Shown here one piece after another: positions 24,353 through 36,165 of a DNA stretch of 64,000 bases. The translations under genes were made by a program, and so were the position numbers. Position 1 is the stretch's first letter. The number at the start of each line of letters is the position of its first letter. Source of the DNA: Platycnemis pennipes (taxonomy: Eukaryota > Arthropoda > Insecta > Odonata > Platycnemididae); assembly GCA_933228895.1 (NCBI GenBank), contig OW121852.1:123437544-123501543 (forward strand), in the 5' to 3' direction. Under the pieces are notes generated by a model, which ran no database searches, was not told where the DNA came from, and worked only from the letters and a program-made list of their open reading frames with translations.

Positions 24353-26990
24353 TTTGAGAGTCATGGAAATTAGCCGTGGAAACGACTTTCTTTCTAAAAT
24401 GAGAAGGAATGAAAAACTATTTGGTAAGAAAATGACCTAGGAAATAAAGCAACCTTCAATGCAATGCACCTTCTAATTTCAGGCTATCATCTTTCCAATT
24501 GGATCATTCACATTCACAGAAATACTTGTGGTTGTATGGACAAGCATGCGAGGAAATTTCGAGGAAATATGCACGGGATAGTAGTGATACAATTTTTCAA
24601 AGACAGCCGAGTGAATACTCTTATGCTAATAAGCCTAAAAACTACATTATGTATACTAATCAATTGTATTCGCGGGAATTACTATCACATTTGTTTTATC
24701 TTTTTATGAGTGAAAATCTCTTCATTTACTATCCAAGTCTTCAATTTATATTCATTTTATATTTTGCGTGCTGCACAATTGAGTTTTTAAAAGCTTTTAA
24801 TGAAATGCATGGGAATACTGTGCCTATAAAGAGTGTCCTAGATTTCATATGATGAATGTCACGTAATCTAGAATACAATGGAATTAAAATTATATATAAT
24901 AGAATTGAAAAAATGTTAGAAAAAGGAATGCTTAGGCATAAATTAACTTTTGAAATGCCTAATCCTTCTTGTTTAATTGACTTTTTAAAATGGCTATTCC
25001 TTCTTTCACATATATTGTTTATTTCGTGACTGCATTGAGAAAATATTATTAAACAGCTGGATAGTCTGTGAGTATTATTATTCTCATCTGAATGAATGCT
25101 CTCAGAGAAGTGAATGTTTAAATAAAATATTAATTTGTAATTTCAGGGTGATATAACTTAATTTTTTCAACAAACTCTTCGTGAGTCAAAGTATGCTTAA
25201 CATCCGCACTTTATCCTGCGGGAGGGCAGTAGATTGCATACAATACATACATATAGATACATTCTGTGCTTACAGGAATCGCCATTGAATTTTATGAACT
25301 TGCAATTAATTCAAAGTGATGGTGAGAGGGAGTATAGAGTAAGTAGCACTTTAATGACATGTTGCATATTTTAACCTTAATAAAATCACCACTAATAATT
25401 ATTAGTTTCAGTATTGACACAGTGAATTCTTGCCCGCGAACGTAGAAGACCTTTAAGTTTCTATTTGTAAATGATATTATTTCTGAATATTTCTCAGTCT
25501 TTTATTTGTGGTGGAAGGATTTCAGGGACTATGGCCTATCCCCAGCTAACGTGATGTTTTCCTCTGATGTAGGACCAATCTAGAGAGAATGAATAACCCA
25601 CCTAGACTGGGAGACGCTTCCTTTACCTTAGATAACACGATGAGATCTCTAGGGTAGTAAACTAACTAAGCGTTCTCCCTCTCTGTGAATATTGCCTTAT
25701 CCACTCAGTTGTTCTTCACGCGCAGCTTCTGGTATGGCGTAGTGACAGCCAACGATACGTGAAAATGTGACCATCTTCAGGGATTCTGGCTAGAGTAGGA
25801 AATCTAAGCCTTTTGGTTGCTCGTTTGAGCATGTCTTATTTTTCATCCATGTAGCTGTACTCGAAAACGAGATAAAGTCAATCTCAGGGAATGGCAGTTA
25901 ATGGCAAATGTGGTGTCTTTATTAAGAGACATTTGTGAACACAACATTCCCGGATAAATTCATTGATTTCTTGGTCGTTTTTCAATTCTTTGAAGAACCG
26001 ATACTAATGCCGTTTCCCTCAATAGTAGATTCTGCAACGGAAGTAGTCAAGATCGTTACAAATCCTCCGTCATCTACCGCTCCGATTCAACTCAATGGAG
26101 GTGAACTATCTCGGACGCGTAAATGACATGACGAGGGATAACGAAAATGGCATTTTGAATTATTAAGTGGTATTTTTCGCCATGATGTTCCATATCCCTG
26201 GTGAGCTATAGCCTTAACCTCTTGGTTTAAAATCACCCTGATTCAGTCTTAAAGAATCGAAAGTCATTTCGGTGCTCGGAAAGTTTTTTTACGAGTTTAT
26301 AATCTTGTTTACGGTAGAATAAAATACTATTATTGGCCTGGAAAGTGTCATCTAATCTTTGCTGTCAGTCCATCTCCTCGTTCAGTCCTCAGAGAGACAT
26401 AATTTTCACCTTCCCCTGCCGTAAGTATCGGTATTTGAGTATGCCCAAGAGGTGAAAAATAATAAATGTGGATTACTTCAGTGATTTATTGACCGCAAGT
26501 CATCCACAATGACCTTTTTGAGAATCCCTGTGCGATGATTTCTTTGTGGAGTGTTTTCGGAAGTTCATGGAGGGTAACCGAGCGAGTGGTTCCGCTTTCT
26601 TTTATATTTATCTTATCCCACCCCCGAATCCACTCTCCCTACTCCTTATAATATCATCAAGGAGACGCTAACATTCTCTTCCTTTTAGAATGCCTGTGAA
26701 AACAACCCCGAGGGCACTCGTTCCCTCGCAATAAACAATTTTTCATCCTCCCCCCACCATTCCCTGGAAACGCAGGGCCTCACCCTGCCCCCGCCATCTC
26801 TTCCCCTCCGAACATTTTCCACCCTCTCCCCCACTTCCACCCCATCCCCACTTCCTTAATTTCCCCCATAATTCCATCAACATTCTTCCGCCTGCCCTCT
26901 TATTACGCACCTTCGTCTCCTCTCGCCTCTTCTCACGGTTTTACAGCCTCGTTTCGGTTCATATTGCGTCAATATGATGACATCGATAAC
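24353..26990. other. Unrecognised DNA; C-rich island at 26,580-26,960
   Basis: 26,720-26,960 is extremely C/T-biased on plus (CCTCCCCCCACCATTCCCTG). An open stretch at 24,499-24,852 beginning at a TTG follows an acceptor-like TTCTAATTTCAG at 24,472-24,483, but the protein is unrecognised and I do not call a gene. Remaining sequence is AT-rich. Confidence 0.35.
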
Positions 26991-26992
26991 GA

Positions 26993-27166
26993 GGAGAAAA
27001 AACCACTCTCTATGATTCCACAAGTTTATTCAGACACCGACCTAGGTTTCGATTGTAGTACAATCAATTTATTCAGACACCGACTTATGATTCAAATTTC
27101 CTGCAACTGAAACCTAGGTCGGTTTCTTAATAAACTTGTGGAATCTTAGAAAGTGGTTTTTTCTCC
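26993..27166. repeat. Inverted pair of PLE-type terminal modules with hammerhead-like 3' cores
   Basis: 26,993-27,050 is the near-perfect reverse complement of 27,109-27,166 (GGAGAAAAAACCACT, GATTCCACAAGTTTATT, ACCGACCTAGGTTTC and complements). Each module, read outward from the centre, contains GAAACCTAGGTC, at 27,109-27,120 on plus and at 27,039-27,050 on minus. It is GAAA overlapping the palindrome ACCTAGGT and then C, which matches the 3' half of a dimer-type hammerhead. On minus it follows a perfect hairpin (GATTGTAGTACAATC, 27,051-27,065) in the stem II position. A clear CUGANGA box is not preserved. A third partial copy of TTTATTCAGACACCGAC sits at 27,067-27,083. Confidence 0.6.
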
Positions 27167-27906
27167 TTGCGACCATCATGCGGTTCCACCAAGTAAAGCC
27201 TGAAGACTTCCTCTTTATTTATGACATCGTCTTTTATTGGCCAAACTGTTAAGTTTAATAGCGGATAGATGAGGAGTAAAGCAGAAGCATTTGGTCGGTG
27301 AATGATTTTTGCGAGGGGGGAGGGAAATTTGGTTCAAAACGCATTTTGATGATGAAATTGAGCCCAATTCCGTATTACAGAGACGATATTTTATTCATCT
27401 TAAACTGATTGGCTGTCGGTGTTATATTAGTAATGGGAGATTTTACTGCACCACTTCTGATATTTTTCGGAACTCATGAAATATTTGGCTACATGAGTAG
27501 ATATTAGGAGAAAATTCATTGGTATACTGTATGGTAAATGTTTGTAATTAGCGGTGCAAAATTACCAGTTCATACCTTACGCTGTCGAAGTACACAATAA
27601 AAACAGTATTGTAGTTATAGAAAAGCTTATGATTCCAGTTTAATATTCTATTTGATCACACTACATTTTTCACCATACTGTGCCATCTAGTTTAGCGATT
27701 ATTTACAACTGAGCAAATATTCTTTGAATAGAAATGGTGAGGTTTTTTTTCCCTTAAATATATAAAAATAATTAAATAACAAGTCAAGTCCCTGAGTTAA
27801 TTATAGAATTTAAGTAGGAATAGGCCTCCACATTTGATCCAGTAAACAACAGTACTTCTTGAAGAAGGGCTGGGTTCTTTCACGGCGTATGGTGTTGTAG
27901 AAGGCT

Positions 27907-28087
27907 ATTTGGGTACTCCACCGGTTCACAATGTATTTCTTCTGACGTTTCCATGGGTGTGATGCCCATCATCTTTAGGGCTGGACACCAAGCAGCCCTG
28001 AAGATGATTAACTCTGTAGACGATGAACGGCTCATTCATTGAAATGTCCGCAGAAATGCAGATTGTGAACCGGTGGAGAACCCAAAT
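27907..28087. repeat. Inverted pair of PLE-type terminal modules with hammerhead-like cores
   Basis: Arms 27,907-27,983 and 27,993-28,087 are inverted copies sharing TATTTGGGT, CTCCACCGGTTCACAAT, a GACGTTTC/GACATTTC box and CAGCCCT. On minus the left arm reads CTAAAGA (27,978-27,972, one change from CUGAAGA), a 5-bp hairpin ATGGG/CCCAT, then GAAACGTC (27,951-27,944): a degraded hammerhead with helix III ACGT. On plus the right arm keeps CTGAAGA (27,998-28,004) and GAAATGTC (28,041-28,048). Stem I pairing is not evident. Probably solo, inverted terminal repeats of a PLE; non-coding. Confidence 0.55.
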
Positions 28088-28099
28088 ATTCCTCACCAC

Positions 28100-30310
28100 T
28101 AATACTTCATAAACAATGTCAATCAGTCATTACCAATACTTCGTCTAACTGTGATTCAGTAATGATTCAAATCTGCATTTCTCATACAATTTGGACACGC
28201 CACAGTACTTTTTCTTCAATTTCTCATGGCTAATTCTTCTTTCTCCATTATTTACGCCCTTAAGGATTTGCTCAGTTTCTGTCACTGCCAGGAGTACCAA
28301 TTAGGTTTACCTTATGCACAACTCGTTACCGGGAATGGTTGTCCCATCCAATACTCCTCAAAGGGAAATGGACCTCCTAGGAACTCAAGCACGTAGTTCA
28401 CATCTCCAACTTCCTTCCCTCTCTGCACTCAGCGTCTCCCATTCTCGGAAGCGGCGTATTCCTTGGAAGATCCTGCCCTACGGAGGCGGAATGGTCAACA
28501 ATCCGTCACTACGGGTGGATAGGGACGAATTGCTGCATTAAATCCGCGCTGCATTGAGACGTCATCGCCGGCCTCGCTATGACGACGGCGGCGTCTCTGG
28601 AAAGGTGTAGGTGGAAGGGGGTGAAGAGGAGGACATGATAAACAAACGGAGGCGGGAGCCGCGCTTGCAGGAAGCGCGTGAATGAACTCTACTTGAATGG
28701 CGGCCAAGATTATTGCTGCTGAGTCTTTTTGTTATTTTTTAAAATTTTGTTTTTTTTTCTCCGGTTCCGAGTGCTCGCATCGTTACATGTCGGCTCCTCC
28801 GAAGGAAGTGTGTGTTACATCACTTTTCCTCTCCGGGAAAAGCCAACGATGCATCATTCAACCCCTCCCAGCTCCCTTTTTCATTCCTCCCTCCACTGTG
28901 AGCCTCTCCTCACGCGCAGAATATTCCTGGACCCGTCCTCACCCCCTCCCCCTTAACCCCTCGCGTCGTCTCCCTCAGCGTGAGTCTTCTCCCTCCCGGT
29001 TCGTGGATTTAGGATATTGCGAGCGGGAAGGAATGCCATCTCCTTCTGCACGCCCCCGCGGGGTACTCTGCATACATATTGTTGTCCGCATCCTCCACCT
29101 CGTGAATCCAAAGATGCCTACAACATACGGAGGGGAGGCAAATTTGCTCTCGTCTTGATGTTATGAGGAAGTCACCGTGATGCTCGAAGTCTCACCAGTA
29201 CTTGCTAGTAGACTGCGATGCATTGAAGGTCTACGTATCATGTCTACTTGGTTTATCTCATCCGTTGAAGACAAGCAAACCTTCCATTTTAGTAGCAATA
29301 GTACTACAGCCCGGCTCACGGATCGAACACATTAATTTATTATAAATAGTTTCCATGTATGTAAAATATTACGGGGTACCTGAAATGTAAATGACCCAAT
29401 GTTTTTGACATCACGCAATCTTTTGGTATCTTCCTTCACAGTAGAGTCCAGCTTTGTTTCAATTTATGGAATATTTTACTTTGTGAAATATCTTATTTTG
29501 AACAAAATTTTAATTCCTTTTTACTATGAATCAATCGTGCATATTCTGGAAATACGGTGGTTTACAATCGTGTTACATTTTCATGTTTCTTAGGTGTATT
29601 ATAATCATTGTATGTAGATAAATCTGTGTCGTTTACATTAAGAAGTGGAGGAATTTTTAGAGCCGGCATCCACGTTTACCTATCTTCAAGGTACGGTGCG
29701 AAATGATCTACTGTTTTGTGTCCTATGCGATGGACGGAATTTTGAATTCGAAATCCTCTCCATATTTTTCACATGAGATTCACGATCATTTTCACTAATT
29801 CTGGGATCGGTATCGGTCAATTAATAGTTTTAGACCGTCTACAGTAACCTTTAGAAGAGTGTCCTTTTTCAACTTTGCATGTCATTCATCTATTCCTACT
29901 TTATTTTTCAATACAAATTGGAATATTTCATATTTTTCGAGCAGGAAAACAATTTCTGTCTTTCTAACCTTTACTCACTTGACATTTAACCATAAAGAGC
30001 AAACATTCCGTATTCCATTGCCTTTAGTCTTTGTTTCACCTACACGGACTTCTCCTAATTATGTACGGCAATCCTTTCTCTTTCGTAACCATGCTCACCA
30101 CCTCTTTAATCCACCTCCTTCCCATTCATTGCTCATTCTCCACTCTCCTTCAGTATTTCTAAAGGTCAAAATCTTTTCTCGTTATCCTTCCCAGGTGTCC
30201 AGGGCTCAAATACATAAAACGCTACACTTCATATCGAGCTCTTCACTAGCCTTCTCACTTTCTCTATATGTATATATCTGTGATCAACGTTCTCATCATC
30301 AGTTTGACCA
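28100..30310. other. Unrecognised DNA; GC-rich segment 28,490-29,130
   Basis: 28,490-28,690 is CpG-rich (GGCCTCGCTATGACGACGGC) and 28,850-29,060 is C/T-rich. Frames of 153 codons (28,697-29,158) and 173 codons (29,859-30,380) have Ser/Pro/His-rich, domain-less products typical of pyrimidine-rich DNA. The second runs into the LINE-A tail. Confidence 0.4.
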
Positions 30311-30319
30311 CAGAAAATA

Positions 30320-31565
30320 CATATACATCTATCTACATAATACCCTGCAAGCCACCATAAAGGTGTGTGGCAGGGGGTGAATTAAAAAAAAATGCATTGC
30401 ATATCATGCGTTAAAAAATAGTAGTAATAATATACTAGTCTAAACTTCAATTTAAAAAAAGATAAAAACAGCAAAGCAGGCATGGCAATATCATACTGTT
30501 AGTTGCGTTAGCTTCAATTTATTATGCCAACACGCAACAACCTATGCTATCCATTGATACGCTCCTATTGGATATAATTACCACTATTTAAATCCCTAAT
30601 TTTACGAGGAAAAAAAGACATTTTGAAACTGTCAGTTCGTCAATCAATTTATCTAACTTTGTAATTATGGTCCAGTGTACTTTAGTAAGTTGGGGCTCGC
30701 AAAATATTTTAACGTCATCAGTGAAATTATTATTCTGGAATTTATGAGATTGTCTAAATTTCAACCTACAATCTGAGATTGATTCTCAGTTTAATTCATT
30801 TAATAGACGGTTATGATCAATGCTACGCTAATATAGTTATCGTATCGTACCTTTACAAATATTGCCGATCTTTTTGCACATGTACGATTTAGACCTATTT
30901 CATATGGATCCCATATACCTACAGCGTATTCCAAATGCTGTCTAGCAAGGGAAAAGTAGCTTATTTCTCGTACATGATCGTTTCATTTATCCAGTACTCT
31001 TTTGATGAATCCCAGTTTACAATTAGATTTCATGTATGTGTTTACCCCAGGAATGATCATGTGTCAGTCTTATTCCAAGATATTCCAAGTGCTAGGAAGG
31101 TAAATAATATTTTTCCAAAAATTCATTACTAATTATTTTAAAAAATTTAATTCTAACTGCCACGTATCACACCATTATTAAATTGCTTATAGGTCATGAT
31201 TTTAATATTCTTTATCGTTTGGGCATAGAAATTCCCTGTACACTACTGTGTCATCGGCAAATAGACGAAGCTTACTTTTTACCACCTTATTGATATAATT
31301 TATGTACAGAAGGAATAGGAGTGGACCTATCACACTACCTTGTCGCACACCCGAAGTGGCTTCAATTGCCGGGGAGGTAACACCGTCCAAAACAACCCTT
31401 TGCACCCGATAATGTAGATAATCATGTATCCATGATATAATATTACAGTCTAACCCATAAGATTTATATCTCACGATTAGTTTGCTATGAGACACCTGGT
31501 CAAAGCCTTTTTTGAAAGAGAGAAATAACACGACACTGCCGGGGTACGAGTCTATTCCTCTCTCT
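30320..31565 (-). pseudogene. LINE-A: decayed non-LTR retrotransposon, RT to 3' end
   Basis: Minus-strand remnant of ORF2 of a non-LTR retrotransposon. The 31,202-31,531 frame carries reverse transcriptase blocks: FKKGFDQVSHSKL (from a SKAFDxVxH motif), TSGVRQGSVIGPLLFLLYIN and the catalytic LFADDTVVY. Further downstream, around 30,880-30,960, shifted frames give HLEYAVGIWDPYEIGLNR, and near 30,600-30,620 FFPRKIRDLNSGN, both typical of LINE C-termini. The 3' end at 30,320-30,382 has the CCCCCTGCCACACACC, GCAGGGTATTATGTAGAT signature. The copy is 5'-truncated near 31,565, frameshifted and has stops, so it is dead. Endonuclease and ORF1 are absent. The clade looks CR1/Jockey-like, unverified. 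Confidence 0.85.
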
Positions 31566-31621
31566 TCTTAAATTTTCATTGTCATACTAGTTTAAAATTT
31601 TTATTCACTGTTTGATATTTT

Positions 31622-31638
31622 AACAGATTGTTACGTGT
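31622..31638 (+). repeat. Target-site duplication, left (17 bp)
   Basis: AACAGATTGTTACGTGT, identical to 31,757-31,773, flanking a 118-bp hairpin insertion. Confidence 0.85.
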
Positions 31639-31756
31639 CTCGAGGGTTTTCGGGTTCCTCCTGCATTGATTCAAACTCCCGTCCAGCAGGATGAATCAAC
31701 GTGGGAGGAACCAGAAAACCCCCGAGAAATTACCCGAGCACCGCGGAAGCCTTAGC
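31639..31756. mobile_element. 118-bp hairpin insertion with 17-bp target duplication
   Basis: Bounded by a perfect 17-bp direct repeat. Internally, 31,639-31,673 (CTCGAGGGTTTTCGGGTTCC...) is the imperfect reverse complement of 31,692-31,726 (...GGAACCAGAAAACCCCCGAG), giving a ~35-bp stem over a short GC-rich loop. The last 30 bp (GAAATTACCCGAGCACCGCG and on) fall outside the stem. A long target duplication suggests target-primed (LINE or PLE style) insertion of a short structured RNA rather than a cut-and-paste transposon. There is no poly(A) and no pol III box. The family is not recognised. Confidence 0.7.
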
Positions 31757-31773
31757 AACAGATTGTTACGTGT
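31757..31773 (+). repeat. Target-site duplication, right (17 bp)
   Basis: Identical to 31,622-31,638. Confidence 0.85.
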
Positions 31774-33803
31774 TTTCTCTATAACTTATTATTTGTGAAG
31801 CGTTCTAACTTTTAAAAATATTTTAGTTTGAACTATTTGAACCAGAGTTTTTTTATTTCAGCAAAGAGTTTTGTTCAAAGTTAGAATTTAAATGAAAATT
31901 TAGAAGTACATGGCTTTCAGTTGAGAAATATAACAAACTAGTTTTAAAAACTAATATTTTTTAAGGGTTCTGATATAATAATAAATGATAAATTTACTAT
32001 TCACAACAAAAAATATATTACAATGATTGATTTTACTATCCATGAGTAATTTATTCGGTAACCTTGAAGGAACTTTTACCTTTAGTAAGGCTTCCACATA
32101 AAAACATGGCTATGCTTTTAAAATATTAAGAAATTAACAACAAAGGAAAAGCATAATACCACCAAGGTGAACCTACTTATAAAAGTAACAAGTTTATTCC
32201 AAAAAATTGCATTGAGATGTACCTCACCCTTTATATTCCTACTCTTACCCTACTCTTAGTTAAAAGCCTATAACTCTCATTTTTTAAGAATGTATTGATG
32301 AGTGAGGCACAAAAACCAGATTTGGCCAATAAATTAAGCAGCCTATGTGCTAAATACAAAAAACATCTTTTTTACAGCGGCATATCAGGTTATGGCAAAG
32401 GAATAATAGTTTTTCGGAGGGCATAGGGAGAGGGAGAAGTCAAATAAAATTTTTAAAAAACCCTGCACTTTCACTTCTTATATAGAAGCGTCGGAAGATC
32501 TTATAAATGTTTAAGGGAAGTGACCTTTGATACAGAAAGAGAGGTTAAAAATTTTCTAAACGGCTCTTTTTTAATATTACCCTAAGAATTCTTTTATGCA
32601 GAAAAACGGCAGGTTTTAAGGAGTTCAGATAAGCAGCACCCCAACATAAAACACCATAACTTAGTGTGGCCTCTAAGATGGATAAATATATCCAATAGTT
32701 TCTGGATTTTAGCCTTCCATGGCACTTTTTATCACTAAGGCCCTCTCTACTTTATTTTGCCCTCTACCTGAGCCTCACTATTCTGTGCTGGTTTACTGGA
32801 AGTATCTCTTCAAAGTATGTTTTCTTGGCGCAGTGTTATCTAGGCCCTCTGCACAGTCTCACGGGAGTAATGCGTCCAGAGAGTGAGGAGAAAGACGGCA
32901 GCCCACGCACTGACCCATGACCAACACCTACTGGAAGCGCCACTCCCTCATCTGTTGGAGAAACTGGTTTCTCCATCCGTGGTGACACTGATGTAAGATG
33001 CTCTTCATTTCACGAGGCCTAAAAAAAAACCCTCTTGGGCCACGAGGGCAGGTCCGAGGCAAACAATGTCCGCCAATCGTGACAACGCGTGGGACAATCG
33101 ATTTTCCATTTCCCTCGGCGAGAGTCGCGAAAACAAACGAGTTGTATGAATGAGACGGCAAATGGCGTTAAATTTCGTTTTACTGTAATCAGGAAAACCT
33201 AAATGTAAAAAATATCATGGGCATGCTCGTTTTAATATTTTATGGCAATCTGCCCCTTTTGAACTAATCTTTGCTTGTTGATACCCCATAAATATATGGA
33301 TATATATTTTCGGTGCTCATTTGAATAGAACCTACGTTTTCCCTTCCGCAGGATTAAATAAAACACCATTTCATATTTACGATTTGTGCGAATCCTCTGG
33401 TCCTCAGAAATGAATGGCAAACATTTTCCCCTTATCTTGGTGGCTGATCCATTTGTCAAAATTTCTTCCCGGAAATATATATTTCTGCTGCTAAAAACAA
33501 GAAAGGAGTAAGAGGAAACTTTCGCATGAAGTGAAGAATCCTATGGGTAAGAGACATGGACCATTAAAAAATCTAATCAGAAAGGAATTGAAGTCTATGA
33601 GACCTAGTATCGTCGATGGATGTCGAAGGCTAAATGAATGAAAAAAATTTTGAAAAATGCTCAGGAAAATAAAACCTGAATAGGAAGGTCTATACGGAGA
33701 GCAAATATGACAGAGACCCTTAATTTGCTCTGAGATACAATGGATTAGTCTAGCATAGAACTGAGGGAGAAGTAAAAGGTAATACCACACAATTCCAGAA
33801 CCA
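31774..33803. other. Unrecognised AT-rich DNA
   Basis: No supported gene. 33,480-33,800 may be further upstream LINE-B sequence, but I could not find its protein signature in any frame. Confidence 0.35.
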
Positions 33804-33957
33804 CACAATGGAAGACCAAGGGAAAAATATATAGGGAAAATAAAGAAGGAAATGAAAGAAAAAACATACCAGGACGTGAGGGAATTAATACTGAATACGA
33901 CAGAATAGAGGGCTGCAGTAAACCAATCCTAGGATTGAAATATTAATGATGATGATG
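33804..33957 (+). pseudogene. LINE-B 3' end
   Basis: Starting at 33,810 the reading GRPREKYIGKIKKEMKEKTY then QDVRELIL and, after a stop, RAAVNQS matches the LINE-B C-terminus. It is followed by the marker CCAATCCTAGGATTG and a tail of ATGATGATGATGA (33,945-33,957). Plus orientation, truncated at its 5' end, one in-frame stop. Confidence 0.75.
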
Positions 33958-34655
33958 ACCACACAATGAAGATCAAGAAGAAATGAGCCTAATAACGAAT
34001 GTTGCAAAGTGTGTGAATTTATAAATTTATATGCAGGACTTGACGACTGAATTTAACCATTCTCAAGGTTGAAAAACAATTATGATAATTTTTCCTCCTA
34101 TTAATATCCGAGTAAGAATTTAACTTTTCCAAAATTATTGAACTTATTGAACTAACAACTTGTTTAAGAGCGCCATTTACGCTCCTAATAACGTACTCTT
34201 TCATAAACTTTTGGTCTCCAGACGACTAATACAGTTTAGTGAATGCAACTCCTGAAATTTATGGGAATATCGAACTTTAAAGTGATTTATTCAGTTACAA
34301 AAGACAAATAATCTCTGAAACATGTCCCCTGCATTCTACGTGTGCCGTCCATGCGATTTGAGTGATCATAGCTGATATGAGCCTCATTTAATATGAATTG
34401 ATTCATGTTTATTTTCAGTGAGTCTATATAGGATTCCATGGTTATTTTACTGATGAGTAATTGATCAATTTGTTAATGATTCATTGACGTGGAAGGAGTT
34501 GAATGGATGTAATATAGGTGGATTTAGTGCAATAAGTGGATGTTTTTTGAAGTCCATTCGATAAAGAAGTACCAAAAATATTAGCTTTCCAGGAAAGAAG
34601 TGGATAGCTAAAGTGTTTTGCTTACTCAATGGGGCCAATTGGAGCTGGGCCACGT
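33958..34655. other. Unrecognised AT-rich DNA
   Basis: Nothing supported. Confidence 0.45.
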
Positions 34656-34659
34656 TAAC

Positions 34660-34850
34660 ACACTGGTTCTAGTGAGATCATCAACGTCGGGCCCGGGTTG
34701 GATGGGTAACCCTCCTCCGTGCCTCTACCGCGGTGCTCTTGTCCCCTGTGGGAATGCCTGGCAGGTTAAATGTGGGTTGACTCAATTTATATAAAATTGC
34801 CTGAGAGCCAGAAGGGTTGCAAAAGACCCCCACCCACCCCGCCATAATCC
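34660..34850 (+). mobile_element. Probable 5S-rRNA-derived SINE (SINE3-type)
   Basis: 34,680-34,710 reads ATCAACGTCGGGCCCGGGTT then GGATGGGTAACC. Animal 5S rRNA has the same order in its internal promoter and 3' half: AGCAACGTCGGGC, CGG, a TTAGTAC segment (missing here), then TTGGATGGGTGACC. The downstream 34,715-34,850 has an unrelated body (GTCCCCTGTGGGAATGCCTG...), so this is not a 5S gene. It fits a SINE whose head derives from 5S rRNA and keeps a pol III C-box-like region. The 5' half of 5S and the 3' tail are not recognisable. Confidence 0.5.
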
Positions 34851-34859
34851 GAAAAGTCC

Positions 34860-36130
34860 AGTTGGGTAATTGAACATTTTATTTGATTAATATTTGAATT
34901 TACTCACTATGATTTCCTAAACATCCTCTAGTTTTCTTTCAAAATAGCTGTTAATATTGCCTAGGTGAATAAAGAGACTATGAAGATAGAAGTTTCTGTC
35001 TCTTCTTATTCAATGATGGTCTTCGTCCATGCATCATCATAGATTTTGTACATTACAGATGACACACTTAAATTTAGAAAGGGCATAGCCAAATATCTAA
35101 GCTTTGAGTATCTTTACGTGTAATTTTTCATTCGTTCCTTTAGTCCAGCTAAGAACCCCGGCTATACGAACTCAAAAGTTAAATGCTTTAATCAATTTTT
35201 CCATTATCTGGTGTTTGTCCGAAACAATTAATGAAGGATCACGTTCTACAGTACCCACGCAGCCAAGCATCACAACTTTCATTCTTTCACTCCTGTTCCC
35301 AGAAGTCCTTAATGCCGACTGAACCCTGACTCTGTCGATTTTCCATATAGTGTTGGATTCACCTGGTGCCCTGTAGTTTGTAAAAATGAAAGGTTCATTA
35401 CGAAACTATTGTTTGAGTGAATTTAATGAAAAAGAGTCAGCTGAAGTAAAACATGAGTTATCAACCACTTAACCCTAAAATAATCGGAAATCATGAAAAA
35501 CGAGTAAAGGGTGAAAAATAAACTAATATTTTTACGACTCGTTGTTAAAATTTTCGCGGGGCATTATGGTTAAAATAAAATAATTGCCTCAGTTTATCAC
35601 CGTATCATTTTAATGCCACTGACACAGTGATAATCTGAGAGCATTCTTTTTTTAAATTATTAGTTGTGTGATATAATACTTCCTGTAACTGATTTATGCC
35701 TTTGACAAGGCCAGAATATTCATTTTAATTTTGGAAGGATATTAAAAAGGGCCCCCTTCGTAGGTCATGCTTCTATTTGTTAAGAGGCGTCTGGAAATAC
35801 GACCAACTAGGTGTCGCTTTTCTCTGTCCGTTAAAGATAATATGTTCAAGAAATGACAAGCTACAGATCTAGAAGATTAACCTCAACAGTTCATTGTGTG
35901 CAAATAAAGCACTCTTTGTGCTTTCCCACTCTCGGGGTAATGTAGTCACTGTCGAGGAGGGTGCTTGGAAATAGAACAGCGTGAGGTCACGGGTAGACCG
36001 TGGCTGCACGGGGACACGAAGCACGTGTTTTCCCACTCGACCGTGACCGTGACTGCTCGCAGCCAGTCTTCCGATCGTGACCCACTTCATCTCGCTGACT
36101 CCATTTCATCACCGCCTTCGTGTTCCGTCT
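34860..36130. other. Unrecognised DNA; CpG-rich patch 35,960-36,130
   Basis: The patch contains GACCGTGACCGTGACTGC and a CACGTG word within GAAGCACGTGTTTTCCC. It could be regulatory, but nothing decisive is seen. Small frames on both strands overlap it. Confidence 0.35.
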
Positions 36131-36132
36131 TC

Positions 36133-36165
36133 GAAAGTGAAAAACGGCGAGCGTTTTTCACTTTC
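36133..36165. repeat. Perfect 14-bp stem hairpin
   Basis: GAAAGTGAAAAACG (36,133-36,146), a five-base spacer GCGAG, then CGTTTTTCACTTTC (36,152-36,165), an exact inverted repeat. It is too short for a canonical microRNA precursor. The GAAAGTGAAA half resembles an interferon-response-like word, which has no clear meaning in an arthropod. It may be a small insertion or regulatory inverted repeat. Confidence 0.85.

Noticed and set aside
24499..24852. 117-codon frame following an acceptor-like site
   Set aside because: No ATG at its start, no recognised family, AT-rich codon use and a hydrophobic AT-driven C-terminus.
29859..30380. 173-codon frame on plus
   Set aside because: Phe/Ser/His-rich product from T/C-rich DNA, and its end runs antisense through the LINE-A 3' tail.
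34672..34715. Functional 5S rRNA gene
   Set aside because: Only the promoter-like middle of 5S is present, with a deletion, and the flanks are unrelated to 5S.
36133..36165. microRNA precursor
   Set aside because: The stem is only 14 bp with no extension in the flanks, too short for Drosha/Dicer substrates.
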